DNA of 39,092 bases, taken from the NCBI RefSeq assembly GCF_003478995.1, contig NZ_QUGI01000002.1:1-39092 (forward strand), in the 5' to 3' direction. The notes under the pieces are model-generated. The model did not search any database, had not been told where the DNA came from, and saw nothing but the letters and a program-made list of their open reading frames with translations. Every line of letters begins with the position of its first letter. Position 1 is the first letter of the stretch. Both the position numbers and the translations under genes were made by a program. This document shows, one piece after another, positions 1-9,877 of this stretch. Source of the stretch: Pseudoflavonifractor sp. AF19-9AC (GTDB lineage: Bacteria > Bacillota > Clostridia > Oscillospirales > Oscillospiraceae).

Positions 1-2
1 TC

Positions 3-164
3 ATTCATCCAAGAGTCTGCAAACCAATTTGCGCAAAACTGTTGACACTACCTAATTCAGAGGTTGAAATGTGGACAAAAGCCGGTAAGATAAAAATCAA
101 TTTGCAAAAAGGGGCAGATATCCGCGCTCTGGACAAGATACTGGCAACATACATCCTGAATTAA
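3..164 (+). CDS. Partial unrecognised protein, C-terminal end only
   Basis: A reading frame is open from the window edge to a TAA at 162-164 and gives about 54 residues ending in ATYILN. An ATG at 69 could start a 31-residue protein, but no convincing ribosome site precedes it, so a truncated larger gene is more likely. The sequence is AT-rich, unlike nearly all the rest of the window. The last ~30 residues (a short beta-like stretch followed by an LDKIL helix) faintly resemble the C-terminus of IS66-type accessory proteins. That is only an impression, and no tnpB follows. It could equally be a chance open frame. Confidence 0.3.
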   Translation: MHPRVCKPICAKLLTLPNSEVEMWTKAGKIKINLQKGADIRALDKILATYILN

Positions 165-335
165 GGCAATACATCAAGAGCATTTTGCTAATTAAAAACG
201 CCGCTGTCTGCAAATCACAGACAGCGGCGTTCATACATATCAGGCGCTTTTCCTTTGCAATTGTCGTAAGTTTATCGTAAATTCACGGCTGTACCTCCGG
301 CAATTGCTTGCGTCCCAATGGGTTTAGGCTATTGC
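165..335. other. AT-rich non-coding gap downstream of groEL
   Basis: Apart from the groEL terminator hairpin (191-231), no gene, promoter or repeat is evident here. The stretch joins an AT-rich segment on the left to the GC-rich groESL operon on the right. Confidence 0.5.
191..231 (-). terminator. Rho-independent terminator of groESL
   Basis: The sequence shows a perfect 14-bp stem (197-210 with 218-231) and a 7-nt loop. Read on the minus strand, it is followed at once by a T-rich run. It lies about 105 nt beyond the groEL stop codon and is oriented to end that transcript. Confidence 0.85.
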
Positions 336-1994
<1,659 letters not shown>

Positions 1995-2026
1995 TTACAA
2001 CGATAAAATGACGGCCGCTGGTCAGC

Positions 2027-2388
<362 letters not shown>

Positions 2389-2399
2389 ATCCAAGTATG

Positions 2400-2428
2400 A
2401 TGATACCCGTTTCCCACAAAAAAATCAA
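2400..2428 (-). promoter_or_regulatory. Sigma-A-type promoter of groESL
   Basis: On the minus strand, a TTGATT (-35, 2423-2428) is separated by 17 nt from TATCAT (-10, 2400-2405). The start site would fall a few bases before the CIRCE element. The -35 box lies inside the T-rich arm of the preceding terminator hairpin. Confidence 0.7.
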
Positions 2429-2462
2429 CCCCCTTTTTGAAAAAACTGGGGTTGATTTTTTT
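2419..2462. terminator. Bidirectional terminator upstream of groES
   Basis: A stem pairs an A-rich arm ending in TCAACCCC (to 2432) with GGGGTTGA plus a T-run (2448-2462), around a 15-nt loop. It is T-rich on both strands. On the minus strand it would end the lipid-kinase operon just before the groES promoter, whose -35 box overlaps it. Confidence 0.75.
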
Positions 2463-2495
2463 AAAATTTACGTTTCGTTCACAAAGTTTTATCTC

Positions 2496-2504
2496 GAGTG
2501 CTAA
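2496..2504 (-). promoter_or_regulatory. Isolated CIRCE half-site
   Basis: GAGTGCTAA on the plus strand (TTAGCACTC on the minus strand) is a perfect CIRCE arm. The partner arm expected 9 nt away is absent. It lies between the lipid-kinase stop and the terminator, about 110 bp upstream of the full CIRCE. It may be a relic or chance. Confidence 0.4.
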
Positions 2505-2522
2505 TTCTTTGCCTTGCTCTGG

Positions 2523-3431
2523 TTACCAATGGGCTCCCTGGGGATAGAAAAAGTTCACTTTCTTCTCCGACAGCCGCACGGTGAAGGAGGTGTCCCGCAT
2601 CACCTCGCCGTCCACCACCGTTGTAATGGTTTGAGTGGAGGAATAGGTAATGCACTGGCCATGGTAGTCCCGGATCAGCTGAGGGTAGTTCTTATACAGT
2701 CCCTGAGCGTACTTGCCCACCAGCCGTGCAAAGGTAAAGAGGCTGACCTTGGGCACCAGCAGCGTGTCCAGCACCCCGTCATCCGGCATGGCGTCGGCCA
2801 CAGGCATGAAGCCGCCGCCGTAGTGCCGCCCATTGCAGATGCACAAAATGGCCGCGTCCCCCTGCCAGTCCAAGTCACCCATTTTAACCTTCATGGGGCG
2901 GTTGATTCCCTTAAACAGAATATTTTCCACCAGAGAAACGATGTATGCCCCCTTGCCGGAAAGAAACCGCCAGTCCTTATAGCGGTGAACATCGGCGGCA
3001 ATGCGGGCATCCACACCGGCGCATACCACATCCAGCCCCAGTTTCCCGTTGCAGTCCATCAGGTCAAAGGGGGTCTGGGGCCCCACAGCCAGGGCCTCCA
3101 GATCATAAAAGAGCGCCCGGTAATGGGGCCCGAAAATCTTCAAAAAGTCGTTGCCCGTCCCCTTGGGCACACAGGTAATGGCAGCGTTGGGAAAGCCCGC
3201 TGCCCCGTTGACCACCTCGTTGAGGGTTCCGTCCCCGCCGCAGGCGTAGATACGTACGTCCTCGCCCGATTTCGCAGCCTGGCGGGCCAGGCGGCAGGCA
3301 TCCCCCTCCCCGGTGGTGTAGAGCCGCTCATGGGGAATGCTCAGCTGGTCCAAAAGTCCCTCCAGGTGGGCATTGCTCTCCTTCTTCCCCGCCGCCGGGT
3401 TGATTATAAAAATATGTCGGATACCCGCCAC
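2523..3431 (-). CDS. Diacylglycerol kinase-family lipid kinase (YegS/DgkB-like)
   Basis: Members phosphorylate lipid substrates such as diacylglycerol at the cytoplasmic membrane face; in Firmicutes DgkB recycles diacylglycerol left by lipoteichoic acid synthesis. The 302-residue protein has the IINPAAGK start, the nucleotide-binding GGDGTLNEV motif at residues 65-73, PKGTGNDF at 89-96, and the C-terminal beta-sandwich with VDGE. The start is a GTG at 3431, with only a purine-rich stretch (AGAGATAAGAGG) directly ahead. An in-frame TAG shortly upstream rules out a longer form. It is the last gene of the long minus-strand wal-murI cluster and ends before the hairpin at 2419-2462. Exact lipid substrate is not shown by the sequence. 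Confidence 0.9.
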   Translation of the reverse strand: MAGIRHIFIINPAAGKKESNAHLEGLLDQLSIPHERLYTTGEGDACRLARQAAKSGEDVRIYACGGDGTLNEVVNGAAGFPNAAITCVPKGTGNDFLKIFGPHYRALFYDLEALAVGPQTPFDLMDCNGKLGLDVVCAGVDARIAADVHRYKDWRFLSGKGAYIVSLVENILFKGINRPMKVKMGDLDWQGDAAILCICNGRHYGGGFMPVADAMPDDGVLDTLLVPKVSLFTFARLVGKYAQGLYKNYPQLIRDYHGQCITYSSTQTITTVVDGEVMRDTSFTVRLSEKKVNFFYPQGAHW

Positions 3432-3508
3432 CCTCTTATCTCTTTCTAAACCATCTCTCCGCTCTCCGGCGAAGTGGGCATGGAAAACGGCACATGGCCC
3501 GCACTTGC

Positions 3509-4627
3509 TCAGAGGTACATGAACAGGTCACACTTCAGCATGCCGTTATAGAGCTTGCGCTTTTTATCGGCCTGCTTTCCAAAGGTGCGCTCAAACTCCG
3601 TGTGGGAGGAGAGGAGGTAGAGCTTCCATCCCTCCGGGAACTTAGCCCAGGCCTTGCCGAAGGCCCGGTACAGCTCCTCGGCCTCCCGCCGCTCCATGAT
3701 TCGCTCGCCGTAAGGGGGATTGGTCACCACCCGGCCCCGGATGCCGCCCCAGTGGAAGGTGCGGGCGTCGTCCTCGTCAAAGCGCACCAGATCGTCCACC
3801 TCGGCCAGCTGGGCGTTGTGCCGGGCCAGCTCCACGGCCTGGGGGTCCAGATCGCCCCCCCAGATCTCATAGTCCCCGTCAAACTCCTTGTCCATGGCCT
3901 CGTCCGCCGCTTCCAGCCACAGCTTCTTGTCCACGCAGGTCCACTTCTGGGCGGAGAAGGTGCGATTGAGGCCGGGGGCCCGATTTTTGGCGATGAGGGC
4001 GGCCTCAATGGGAATGGTGCCGCTGCCGCAGAAGGGATCACACAAGGGATCCCGCCCCTTGTACCGGGAGAGCATCACCATGGCGGCAGCCAAGGTCTCC
4101 CGCAGAGGCGCAGCCACGCCCTGAGCCCGGTAACCCCGCTTGTGGAGGCCCGCCCCGCTGGTGTCCAGCATCAGGGTGGCGGTGTCCTTCATGATGGAGA
4201 ACTGAATCTGGTAGAGAGCTCCCGTCTCCGGCAGGGTGCTGAGGCCATACTTTTCCCCCAACCGGGCGGCCACCGCCTTCTTCACAATGGACTGGCAGGC
4301 AGGCACCGAGTGGAGGGTGGAATTGAGGCTGTGTCCCTTCACCGGGAACTGCCCCTCTCGGGGGATGAACCGCTCCCAGGGCAGGGCCCGGGTCTTCTCA
4401 TACAGGGCATCAAAGTCTTCCGCATGGAAGGTGCCCAGCACCAGCAGCACCCGCTCCCCGGTGCGCAGATTCAAATTGAGCCGGGGCAGGTCGGCCATGG
4501 TTCCGCCGCACAGCACTCGTCCGTTTTCCGCCCGCACCTCCGGCAGATCCAGGCGGCGCAGCTCATCGGCGCACAGCCCCTCCAGCCCAAACAGCGTGGG
4601 CACCGCAAAGGTCAGTCCCTTGTCCAC
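3509..4627 (-). CDS. THUMP-domain class I RNA methyltransferase (YpsC/RlmL N-terminal type)
   Basis: This family methylates guanine N2 in 23S rRNA using S-adenosylmethionine. The 372-residue protein has an N-terminal ferredoxin-like/THUMP part (about 1-155). A Rossmann methyltransferase domain follows, with the SAM loop DPFCGSGT at 197-204 and the catalytic NPPYGER at 303-309. The GTG at 4627 is taken as the start because GAGGTG lies 6 nt ahead and the FAVPTLFGLE region follows directly. It is 34 bp downstream of murI, so probably co-transcribed. By length it matches the B. subtilis YpsC type rather than the fused E. coli RlmKL. Confidence 0.9.
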   Translation of the reverse strand: MDKGLTFAVPTLFGLEGLCADELRRLDLPEVRAENGRVLCGGTMADLPRLNLNLRTGERVLLVLGTFHAEDFDALYEKTRALPWERFIPREGQFPVKGHSLNSTLHSVPACQSIVKKAVAARLGEKYGLSTLPETGALYQIQFSIMKDTATLMLDTSGAGLHKRGYRAQGVAAPLRETLAAAMVMLSRYKGRDPLCDPFCGSGTIPIEAALIAKNRAPGLNRTFSAQKWTCVDKKLWLEAADEAMDKEFDGDYEIWGGDLDPQAVELARHNAQLAEVDDLVRFDEDDARTFHWGGIRGRVVTNPPYGERIMERREAEELYRAFGKAWAKFPEGWKLYLLSSHTEFERTFGKQADKKRKLYNGMLKCDLFMYL

Positions 4628-4661
4628 AGGTTACACCTCGTTCTTTCTCTCTGTCTCGCCC

Positions 4662-5483
4662 TCACAGCTCCATGGGCGGGTAAAAGGCCACCGAGCCCAG
4701 CCGCTCCAGCCCCACCTGCTTGGCTCGCAGGGCGTATTCCTTCACGTCTCCGGTGGTAAAAATGTCCAGTCGTCCGGGAATACCAGCCTCCCGGCGCAGC
4801 CCCTCCCGGTCCAGATAGTCCCGCAGGTCCAGAGCCATCTGCTCCGCCGGGTCCACCAGGGGCAGGTCCGGATACAGCTTGTGGATGCTGTCCGTCACCA
4901 GGGGGTAGTGGGTACAGCCCAGCACGCAGCACTGAATTTTGTCCACCAGTACCATGTGGTCCAGCTCCTTGCGCAGGTTGTCCTCCACCTGGGCCATGCC
5001 CTCCGGGTCACCCAGATTGTGCTCCACCAGCCGGGCCAGATCGGGGCAGCCACAGCTGAGCACCACCACTTTCTTCGGGCTCTGGGCCCGGATCCGCCGG
5101 GGGTAGCACCGGGACTGGTGGGTAAAGACGGTGGAGATAACTCCCACCTTCTCCACATCCATGCGGGACACCGCGTCCGCTCCCGCCTGCACTGCGTTGA
5201 TGGTGGGACAGGACACCGCGCTTTCGCACTGCTCCACCACACAGGAGATGGTATTGCAGGCCACCAGCAGAGCCTTCACCTGCCGCCGCTCCATAAAGCG
5301 GAACATATACCGGGCCATGGCCACGATGGTCTCCTGGGGGTGATTTCCATAGGGGATATGGGCTCCATCCCCCAGATAAATGAGGTTTTCCTCCGGCAGC
5401 AGCTTCTGCACCTGCCGGGCCACACTGAAGCCCCCGATTCCTGAGTCAATGACTCCGATGGGGCTGTCCTTTCTGTACTGCAT
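4662..5483 (-). CDS. murI: Glutamate racemase
   Basis: MurI makes D-glutamate from L-glutamate for the peptidoglycan stem peptide. The 273-residue product has the family motifs: IGVIDSGIGGFSV at the N-terminus, the GDGAHIPYG loop, catalytic Cys76 in ACNT and catalytic Cys190 in GCTHYP. The ATG at 5483 is preferred over the in-frame GTG two codons upstream because GAGGAAG lies about 8 nt before the ATG and would be too close to the GTG. It lies 105 bp after yycI in the same direction, so a cell-wall precursor gene sits in the WalRK regulon cluster. Confidence 0.95.
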   Translation of the reverse strand: MQYRKDSPIGVIDSGIGGFSVARQVQKLLPEENLIYLGDGAHIPYGNHPQETIVAMARYMFRFMERRQVKALLVACNTISCVVEQCESAVSCPTINAVQAGADAVSRMDVEKVGVISTVFTHQSRCYPRRIRAQSPKKVVVLSCGCPDLARLVEHNLGDPEGMAQVEDNLRKELDHMVLVDKIQCCVLGCTHYPLVTDSIHKLYPDLPLVDPAEQMALDLRDYLDREGLRREAGIPGRLDIFTTGDVKEYALRAKQVGLERLGSVAFYPPMEL

Positions 5484-5588
5484 TGGCACACTTCCTCAAT
5501 TTCCGCGTTTCCGCTTCCGGCAGTCCTGCCGCCGGCTCTGTTCAGCATAACACGCCTCTGGTGCGGGAAGGGGCGAAACGCCCCTCCC

Positions 5589-6404
5589 TCACGCGATCCG
5601 GCTCAGTTCCCCCGTGATGGTATCCAGCTGATAGGAGCCGGTATCGGTGGTAATCTGCCAAACAGGGGTCAGGGTCATGGGGCCGGACAGGGAAGTCGCT
5701 GCCACATAACCCGGGGTAATGGTATCAATCCGGCTGCACACGTCACCCAGAGCGTTGAGGCCGTTCAAAAAGTCAATGAGCGCGGTGACCACGGTGATGG
5801 GCTGCCGGCTGGTGTCCTCCACCGGCTCACCCACCAGCCGCCGCCCGGAGGTCATGGCCACCAGACAGCCGTCCTTCACCTCCAGAGTGACCTGCTGGGT
5901 AAAGAGAGGAACTCCGTTCCAGGTCTGGCGAAACACCAGCGCGTTCTCCTGCTCACTGAGCAGTTCTCCCTCAAACTGCAGCTTCTCCAGCAGCTCCCGG
6001 CATCCCTCCGCCCGGTCCTCGCCCAGAGGGAAGGCTCCGGGGGTAAATTCCGCGCTGAAAGAGCCATCGCTGTGGAACTGGATGGAGCCAGTGTCATTGG
6101 AATAGCGGTACACGCCCGCTCCCCGGTCCTCCGCCTTCACGCCCTGGCCCAGCAGAGCGGCGGCCAGCTGGCTCTCCTCCTCCAGGTTCCGCTCCACCGT
6201 CTGGGGCAGCAGCTCCATCTCCCGGGGAACCTGCTTTTCCTCCACGGATACGCCCCGGTTTTTCAGAAACAGGATGGCCTCCTCCCGGGCCTGCCGCTGC
6301 AGCTGGTCGTTGCGCAGCTCCCGCTGGGCCACAAAGGCCACAAGGCACAGGTTGGTGAGCACCAGAATGATCAGAATGATATTTTTCAGCTTGGGCCATT
6401 CCAT
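5589..6404 (-). CDS. yycI: YycI-like regulator of the WalK kinase
   Basis: YycI is a membrane-anchored extracytoplasmic protein that, with YycH, modulates WalK activity through their transmembrane helices. The 271-residue protein has one N-terminal transmembrane helix (about 8-26, IILIILVLTNLCLVAFVA). The outside domain carries the family's long antiparallel sheet, ending DTGSYQLDTITGELSRIA. Sequence conservation in this family is weak, so the call rests on topology, the C-terminal YycI pattern and position directly after yycH (15 bp gap). The ATG at 6404 has GTGAGGAC close upstream. Confidence 0.8.
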   Translation of the reverse strand: MEWPKLKNIILIILVLTNLCLVAFVAQRELRNDQLQRQAREEAILFLKNRGVSVEEKQVPREMELLPQTVERNLEEESQLAAALLGQGVKAEDRGAGVYRYSNDTGSIQFHSDGSFSAEFTPGAFPLGEDRAEGCRELLEKLQFEGELLSEQENALVFRQTWNGVPLFTQQVTLEVKDGCLVAMTSGRRLVGEPVEDTSRQPITVVTALIDFLNGLNALGDVCSRIDTITPGYVAATSLSGPMTLTPVWQITTDTGSYQLDTITGELSRIA

Positions 6405-6419
6405 GTCCTCACCCCCGCA

Positions 6420-7733
6420 TTATGTTCCGCTCTCCACAGCGGCCCAGGAGGCACTCACCGTCTCCCCACCCACGTCGGAGTAGATGAGCAGCAGTTCCTC
6501 TCCCTTCAGGTTCAGGGCCTCCATGGCGGCCGCCGCCTGGCGGATGGGCAGCACCACAGAGGTCTCGCCGCTCTCCGTATAGCTGCGGTAGCGCAGCACA
6601 AACTGGGTGATGCGCCCGTCCTCCACCTGGAACCAGGCGGCGTCCCCCTCCTCCAGGTGTACCGGGATCCCGTTGAGGCAGTAGTCAAAGGCCACCTCCA
6701 GTCCGGTGTCCGTTTCCCGGACACCGCTGAAATAGAGCCTGGCCTGACCGGCGTTTGCCCCCACAGTGGCGGCGGCCAGCTGGCGGCAGCGCTCCACAAT
6801 TTCAAAAAGGGAGGCCTCGCCACCCTGGGCGGACACAGGAAAGAGGGCGCTTCCCTCCTCCGCGTGGTATTCCAGCACTCCGCTGCCTGAAAGGCGCAGA
6901 TTGTCCCCGCCGATGCGGGCCACCCGCTCGTCTCCCACGGAGTAAAAGCTGCTGGAGCTGATGGGCAGCTCCAACACGGCCATGATCTGCTCCAGGGCAT
7001 TCTGCACGCCGGAAAGGGGGTTCTTTGCCTGATAGACGCTGGGGGTGGGCACCGGCTCCGTGAGCAGGGTGTCCGGATCCAGCCAGTCGTACAGCTCCGA
7101 CTCAAAGGCGTAAAGGGCCCCGTTGTCCTGAAGAGTCGCCAGTACCTCGATCAGGTGCTGGCTGTTGGCCACCTCGGACAGACAGCGGTAGTAGCTCCCC
7201 TCCGCCCGGTCCTGATAGTAGAGAGCCACCCCACTCTCCCAGGTGGTGAGAACCAGGCGGCGCACCGTGGCCTCCACATCCATCTCCTCCCCGGCCAGCC
7301 AGCCGGAGAGCACCGACAGAGGGATCTCTCCCTGGAAGTCAAAGCAGATGCTGGGGGGCGTGGTCAGCGCCTTCTCCCACTGGCTCCGGGTGACCTTTTC
7401 CGGCTCCCCGGCACTGGACATGGTCTCCACCAGCAATCCGGCTACCTGCTGAAAGACTCCATCCACCGCGGTCTGGTCATATTGCAGGCCGCAGCGGCCG
7501 GTCCGGGTCTCTCCGGGCAGGCTGGCCACAATGCGCAGGGGACGGGCGTCCGCCCGGGTATCCCCCAGGTTTTCATAGCTGCCGCCCACGGTCTCCTCCT
7601 CCTGGAGCAGTCCGCTCAGCGAGCCCATAATCTGGCTCCGGGTGACCAGCCACAGGGCGGAGCAGGTGAGCAGCACAATGAGTACATCCTTGGCAAGCTC
7701 AATGGCACGCCGTCTCTTTTTTCCCTTATCCAT
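6420..7733 (-). CDS. yycH: YycH-like regulator of the WalK kinase
   Basis: YycH is the partner of YycI in controlling WalK at the membrane. The 437-residue protein starts MDKGKKRRRAIELAKD, has one transmembrane helix (about 15-33), and the rest is extracytoplasmic, as in the family. The ATG at 7733 overlaps the walK stop codon by 8 bp, with GAGGG at about 8 nt. A TTG five codons upstream is less likely. The overlap implies translational coupling to walK. Assignment depends partly on operon position because the family is poorly conserved. Confidence 0.82.
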   Translation of the reverse strand: MDKGKKRRRAIELAKDVLIVLLTCSALWLVTRSQIMGSLSGLLQEEETVGGSYENLGDTRADARPLRIVASLPGETRTGRCGLQYDQTAVDGVFQQVAGLLVETMSSAGEPEKVTRSQWEKALTTPPSICFDFQGEIPLSVLSGWLAGEEMDVEATVRRLVLTTWESGVALYYQDRAEGSYYRCLSEVANSQHLIEVLATLQDNGALYAFESELYDWLDPDTLLTEPVPTPSVYQAKNPLSGVQNALEQIMAVLELPISSSSFYSVGDERVARIGGDNLRLSGSGVLEYHAEEGSALFPVSAQGGEASLFEIVERCRQLAAATVGANAGQARLYFSGVRETDTGLEVAFDYCLNGIPVHLEEGDAAWFQVEDGRITQFVLRYRSYTESGETSVVLPIRQAAAAMEALNLKGEELLLIYSDVGGETVSASWAAVESGT

Positions 7734-9510
7734 GATCCGGTCCCTCAATGTTCAGCTCCAGACGCACGGCCAGGCCAGGTCCCTCCTTGTCCAGCAGCTC
7801 CAGAGTGCCCTTGTGCCGGTCCACAATCTCCCTGGCGATGGACAGTCCCAGACCGGTGCCGCCGGACTGGCGGGAGCGGGCCTTGTCCACCCGGTAAAAG
7901 CGTTCGAAGATCCGGGGGCGGTCCTCCTCCGGGATGCCGATGCCGTTGTCGTCCACGATCATCCACACCTTGTCCTCGGTCCGTCCCGCGGAAATGGTAA
8001 TCTCGCCCCCGTCGGGGGTATATTTGATGGAGTTGGAGACGATGTTCATCATCACCTGGAGAATGCGTTCCCGATCTGCCACGATGTCAGGCAGGTCCTC
8101 CCCTTCCACCAGGCGCAGGACATGGTTGTGGCGCTGGGCCTCCATGTAGACCGCGTTATAGAGATCCTGCAGTGCCGACCCAAAGGAGAACCGGGCCAGC
8201 TTCAAATCGTCCCGCCCGGAGTCAAACCGTGACAGAGTGAGCAGGTCCTGGACGATATGAGTCATCCGGTCACTTTCGTTCAAAATGACGCCCAGGAACT
8301 TCTTCTCCATAGCCGGGGGAATGTCTCCCGCCCCCTCGGTGAGGGTCTCGGCGTAGGAGCGGATGTTGGTCAGGGGCGTGCGCAGCTCGTGGGACACATT
8401 GGCTACAAATTCCCGCTGCATCTCCTGGCTCTTGCGCTGCTCGGTGACGTCGTGAATGACCACCAGGGCGCCGCCGCCCTCCCGGCCCCGGTCAAAGGGG
8501 GCCAGAAGCAGCTGCAGGAAGCTGTCCCGCACCTGCCGCTCCCCCTCAAGGTGGTCGGGGGCCTCAAGCACCTGCTCCAGGGAGGCGATGTCTCCGAAGA
8601 GCTGGTCGTAGGAGGTCTCCTCCCCGATGCTCTGCCGCAGCATCCGGGCAGCGGCAGGATTGGAGTGGATGACCGCACCCTCCCGGGAGAAGGCCACCAC
8701 GCCGTCGGTCATGTGGAGGAAGAGGGTGTCCAGCTTGTTGCGCTCGTTCTCCACCTGGCGCAGCGTATCCTGGAGCTGACCGGCCATGTCATTGAAGGTG
8801 TCGGTCAGCACACCGATCTCGTCCCGGGATGCCACCTCAATTTTTCGTGAAAAGTCCCCCTTGGCCACCCGCATGGCGCCCTCCGTCAGCCGCTGGATGG
8901 GGGTGACCATGGTCTTGGACAGCAGGAAGGACAGCAGCACCGAGATGACCACACCGAAGATCAGAGCCTCCACAATGAGGGTGAACATCTGGTCGGTGAG
9001 GTTGTTGGCCGTGGCCTTGTTGTCATAGATGTAGATGATATAGGACTCGTCCCCCCGGTGGATGGGCACCGCCACGTCCATGTAATTGAGGGCGGGGTTG
9101 CTCTCATCTCCGGACTGGTTGGTCTCCAGCCCCGTGGTCAGGGCAAAGGACAGATTCTTGGTGTACTCCTTGGGCCCGGTCTCTCCGTCGGGGTGAATAA
9201 GGCAGTTTCCGTTGCTGTCCAGAATGTACAGCTTGCGGTTGATGTTGTCCACGCCCAGGGCGCCGGAGTAGGCCTTGAGCACCTCGGCCATCTGCTCCGC
9301 GCCGCCGGTTTTGCCCCCCTCTTCCCCCTGGGTCTGGGTGGTCAGGTCGTCGTGGAGCTCCTGGTTTCCGAACACATCCGCCATCTGGGTATAAAACTCC
9401 TCCAGATAAAAGGCGGTCACGGAGTTAATGAGAAAGGCGCCCACCACCGTCATCAGCGACAGGATGAGCAGCACCAGAATCATCACCAGCTTCATATGCA
9501 CACTGCGCAT
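7726..9510 (-). CDS. walK: Cell-wall stress sensor histidine kinase WalK
   Basis: WalK is the membrane kinase of the essential WalRK system governing cell-wall metabolism. From the ATG at 9510 the protein is 594 residues. It has TM1 (about 8-30), an extracellular sensor (31-175), TM2 (about 178-198), HAMP (199-250), a PAS domain (about 265-360), the phospho-accepting His374 in VSHELRTP, and N, G1 (DDNGIGIP) and G2 (GGTGLGLS) boxes. ATG 9510 is chosen because GGGGGTGA lies 4 nt ahead and it opens the usual short basic N-terminus. An in-frame ATG at 9582 would add 24 unusual residues and begins one base after a duplicated walR stop codon. Between walK and walR lie tandem copies of the walR 3' end plus a repeat element, so the operon is stretched. 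Confidence 0.93.
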   Translation of the reverse strand: MRSVHMKLVMILVLLILSLMTVVGAFLINSVTAFYLEEFYTQMADVFGNQELHDDLTTQTQGEEGGKTGGAEQMAEVLKAYSGALGVDNINRKLYILDSNGNCLIHPDGETGPKEYTKNLSFALTTGLETNQSGDESNPALNYMDVAVPIHRGDESYIIYIYDNKATANNLTDQMFTLIVEALIFGVVISVLLSFLLSKTMVTPIQRLTEGAMRVAKGDFSRKIEVASRDEIGVLTDTFNDMAGQLQDTLRQVENERNKLDTLFLHMTDGVVAFSREGAVIHSNPAAARMLRQSIGEETSYDQLFGDIASLEQVLEAPDHLEGERQVRDSFLQLLLAPFDRGREGGGALVVIHDVTEQRKSQEMQREFVANVSHELRTPLTNIRSYAETLTEGAGDIPPAMEKKFLGVILNESDRMTHIVQDLLTLSRFDSGRDDLKLARFSFGSALQDLYNAVYMEAQRHNHVLRLVEGEDLPDIVADRERILQVMMNIVSNSIKYTPDGGEITISAGRTEDKVWMIVDDNGIGIPEEDRPRIFERFYRVDKARSRQSGGTGLGLSIAREIVDRHKGTLELLDKEGPGLAVRLELNIEGPDHG

Positions 9511-9583
9511 GGGTTCACCCCCGAGGCGGCCCTGGGCCGCATTTTTGGTATCAGCGCGGACGTTCTCCTGCTTGGCCGGCATC

Positions 9584-9648
9584 TCAGCCCCCGAACAGGC
9601 AGCCCATCCCCCGCTTGGTCACAATAAATTTGGGCGAGGCGGGGGCGG
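9584..9648 (-). pseudogene. Duplicated walR 3' tail, outer copy A
   Basis: These 65 bp match the last codons and TGA of walR (10044-10108) with seven mismatches. Read in the walR frame, most differences are synonymous; the visible replacements are Y to C in RGMGYLFGG and D to A at the inner edge. There is no start signal, so it is not expressed as a protein. It lies directly beside walK, where the original end of walR would be expected. Confidence 0.85.
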
Positions 9649-9812
9649 TTTCCCACAGGACGGTGTCCTGTGGGGGCCCTTTTTCTTTCAATCCTCGGGG
9701 CGAGTGAATGGCCCCTGCGGAAATTCTTCGCTCCGTTTCGAATTTACGCCGTTCCCGGCGTCCCGCCTGCGGCGGGTCCCTGAGGACGCCCCCGCCCACG
9801 GGACGTTCTGAC
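9649..9812 (-). mobile_element. Hairpin-rich repeat element at walR, copy A
   Basis: This 164-bp insert lies between two walR tail copies and is nearly identical to 9878-10043 (a few substitutions and two single-base indels). It contains several perfect or near-perfect hairpins: 9652-9674 (10-bp stem, GGT loop), a GGGGCGA-type stem that this copy has partly lost, the AAATTC/GAATTT palindromic core at 9714-9751, and adjacent small GC stems after the core. It has no credible reading frame. The core is shared with an insert at the EF-G-like gene. Calling it mobile is inference from position and duplicated flanks. Confidence 0.6.
9652..9684 (+). terminator. Plus-strand terminator-like hairpin in element copy A
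   Basis: A CCCACAGGAC stem pairs perfectly with GTCCTGTGGG around GGT. On the plus strand, GGCCC and a run of five T follow. It therefore faces against the wal operon. On the operon strand an A-run follows, so it should not stop walRK transcription. Confidence 0.4.
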
Positions 9813-9877
9813 TCAGCCCCCGAACAGGTACCCCATTCCACGTTTGGTCACAATAAACTTGGGCGAGGCGGGGTCGT
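9813..9877 (-). pseudogene. Duplicated walR 3' tail, inner copy B
   Basis: These 65 bp, ending in TGA at 9813-9815, match the functional walR end (10044-10108) with a single base change. The copy encodes the wing of the winged-helix domain (PASPKFIVTKRGMGYLFGG) but has no start signal. It is much closer to the functional tail than copy A is. Confidence 0.88.

Noticed and set aside
42..70. Promoter-like TTGACA - 17 nt - TGAAAT on the plus strand
   Set aside because: It lies inside the partial open frame, and no gene with a ribosome site follows before the groEL terminator. Chance in an AT-rich stretch is likely.
9584..9841. An 85-codon minus-strand frame ending in the WalR-like sequence TKRGMGCLFGG
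   Set aside because: Its start codon is an out-of-frame ATG within a duplicated walR tail, the middle runs through hairpin repeats, and no ribosome site precedes it. It is a by-product of the tail duplication.
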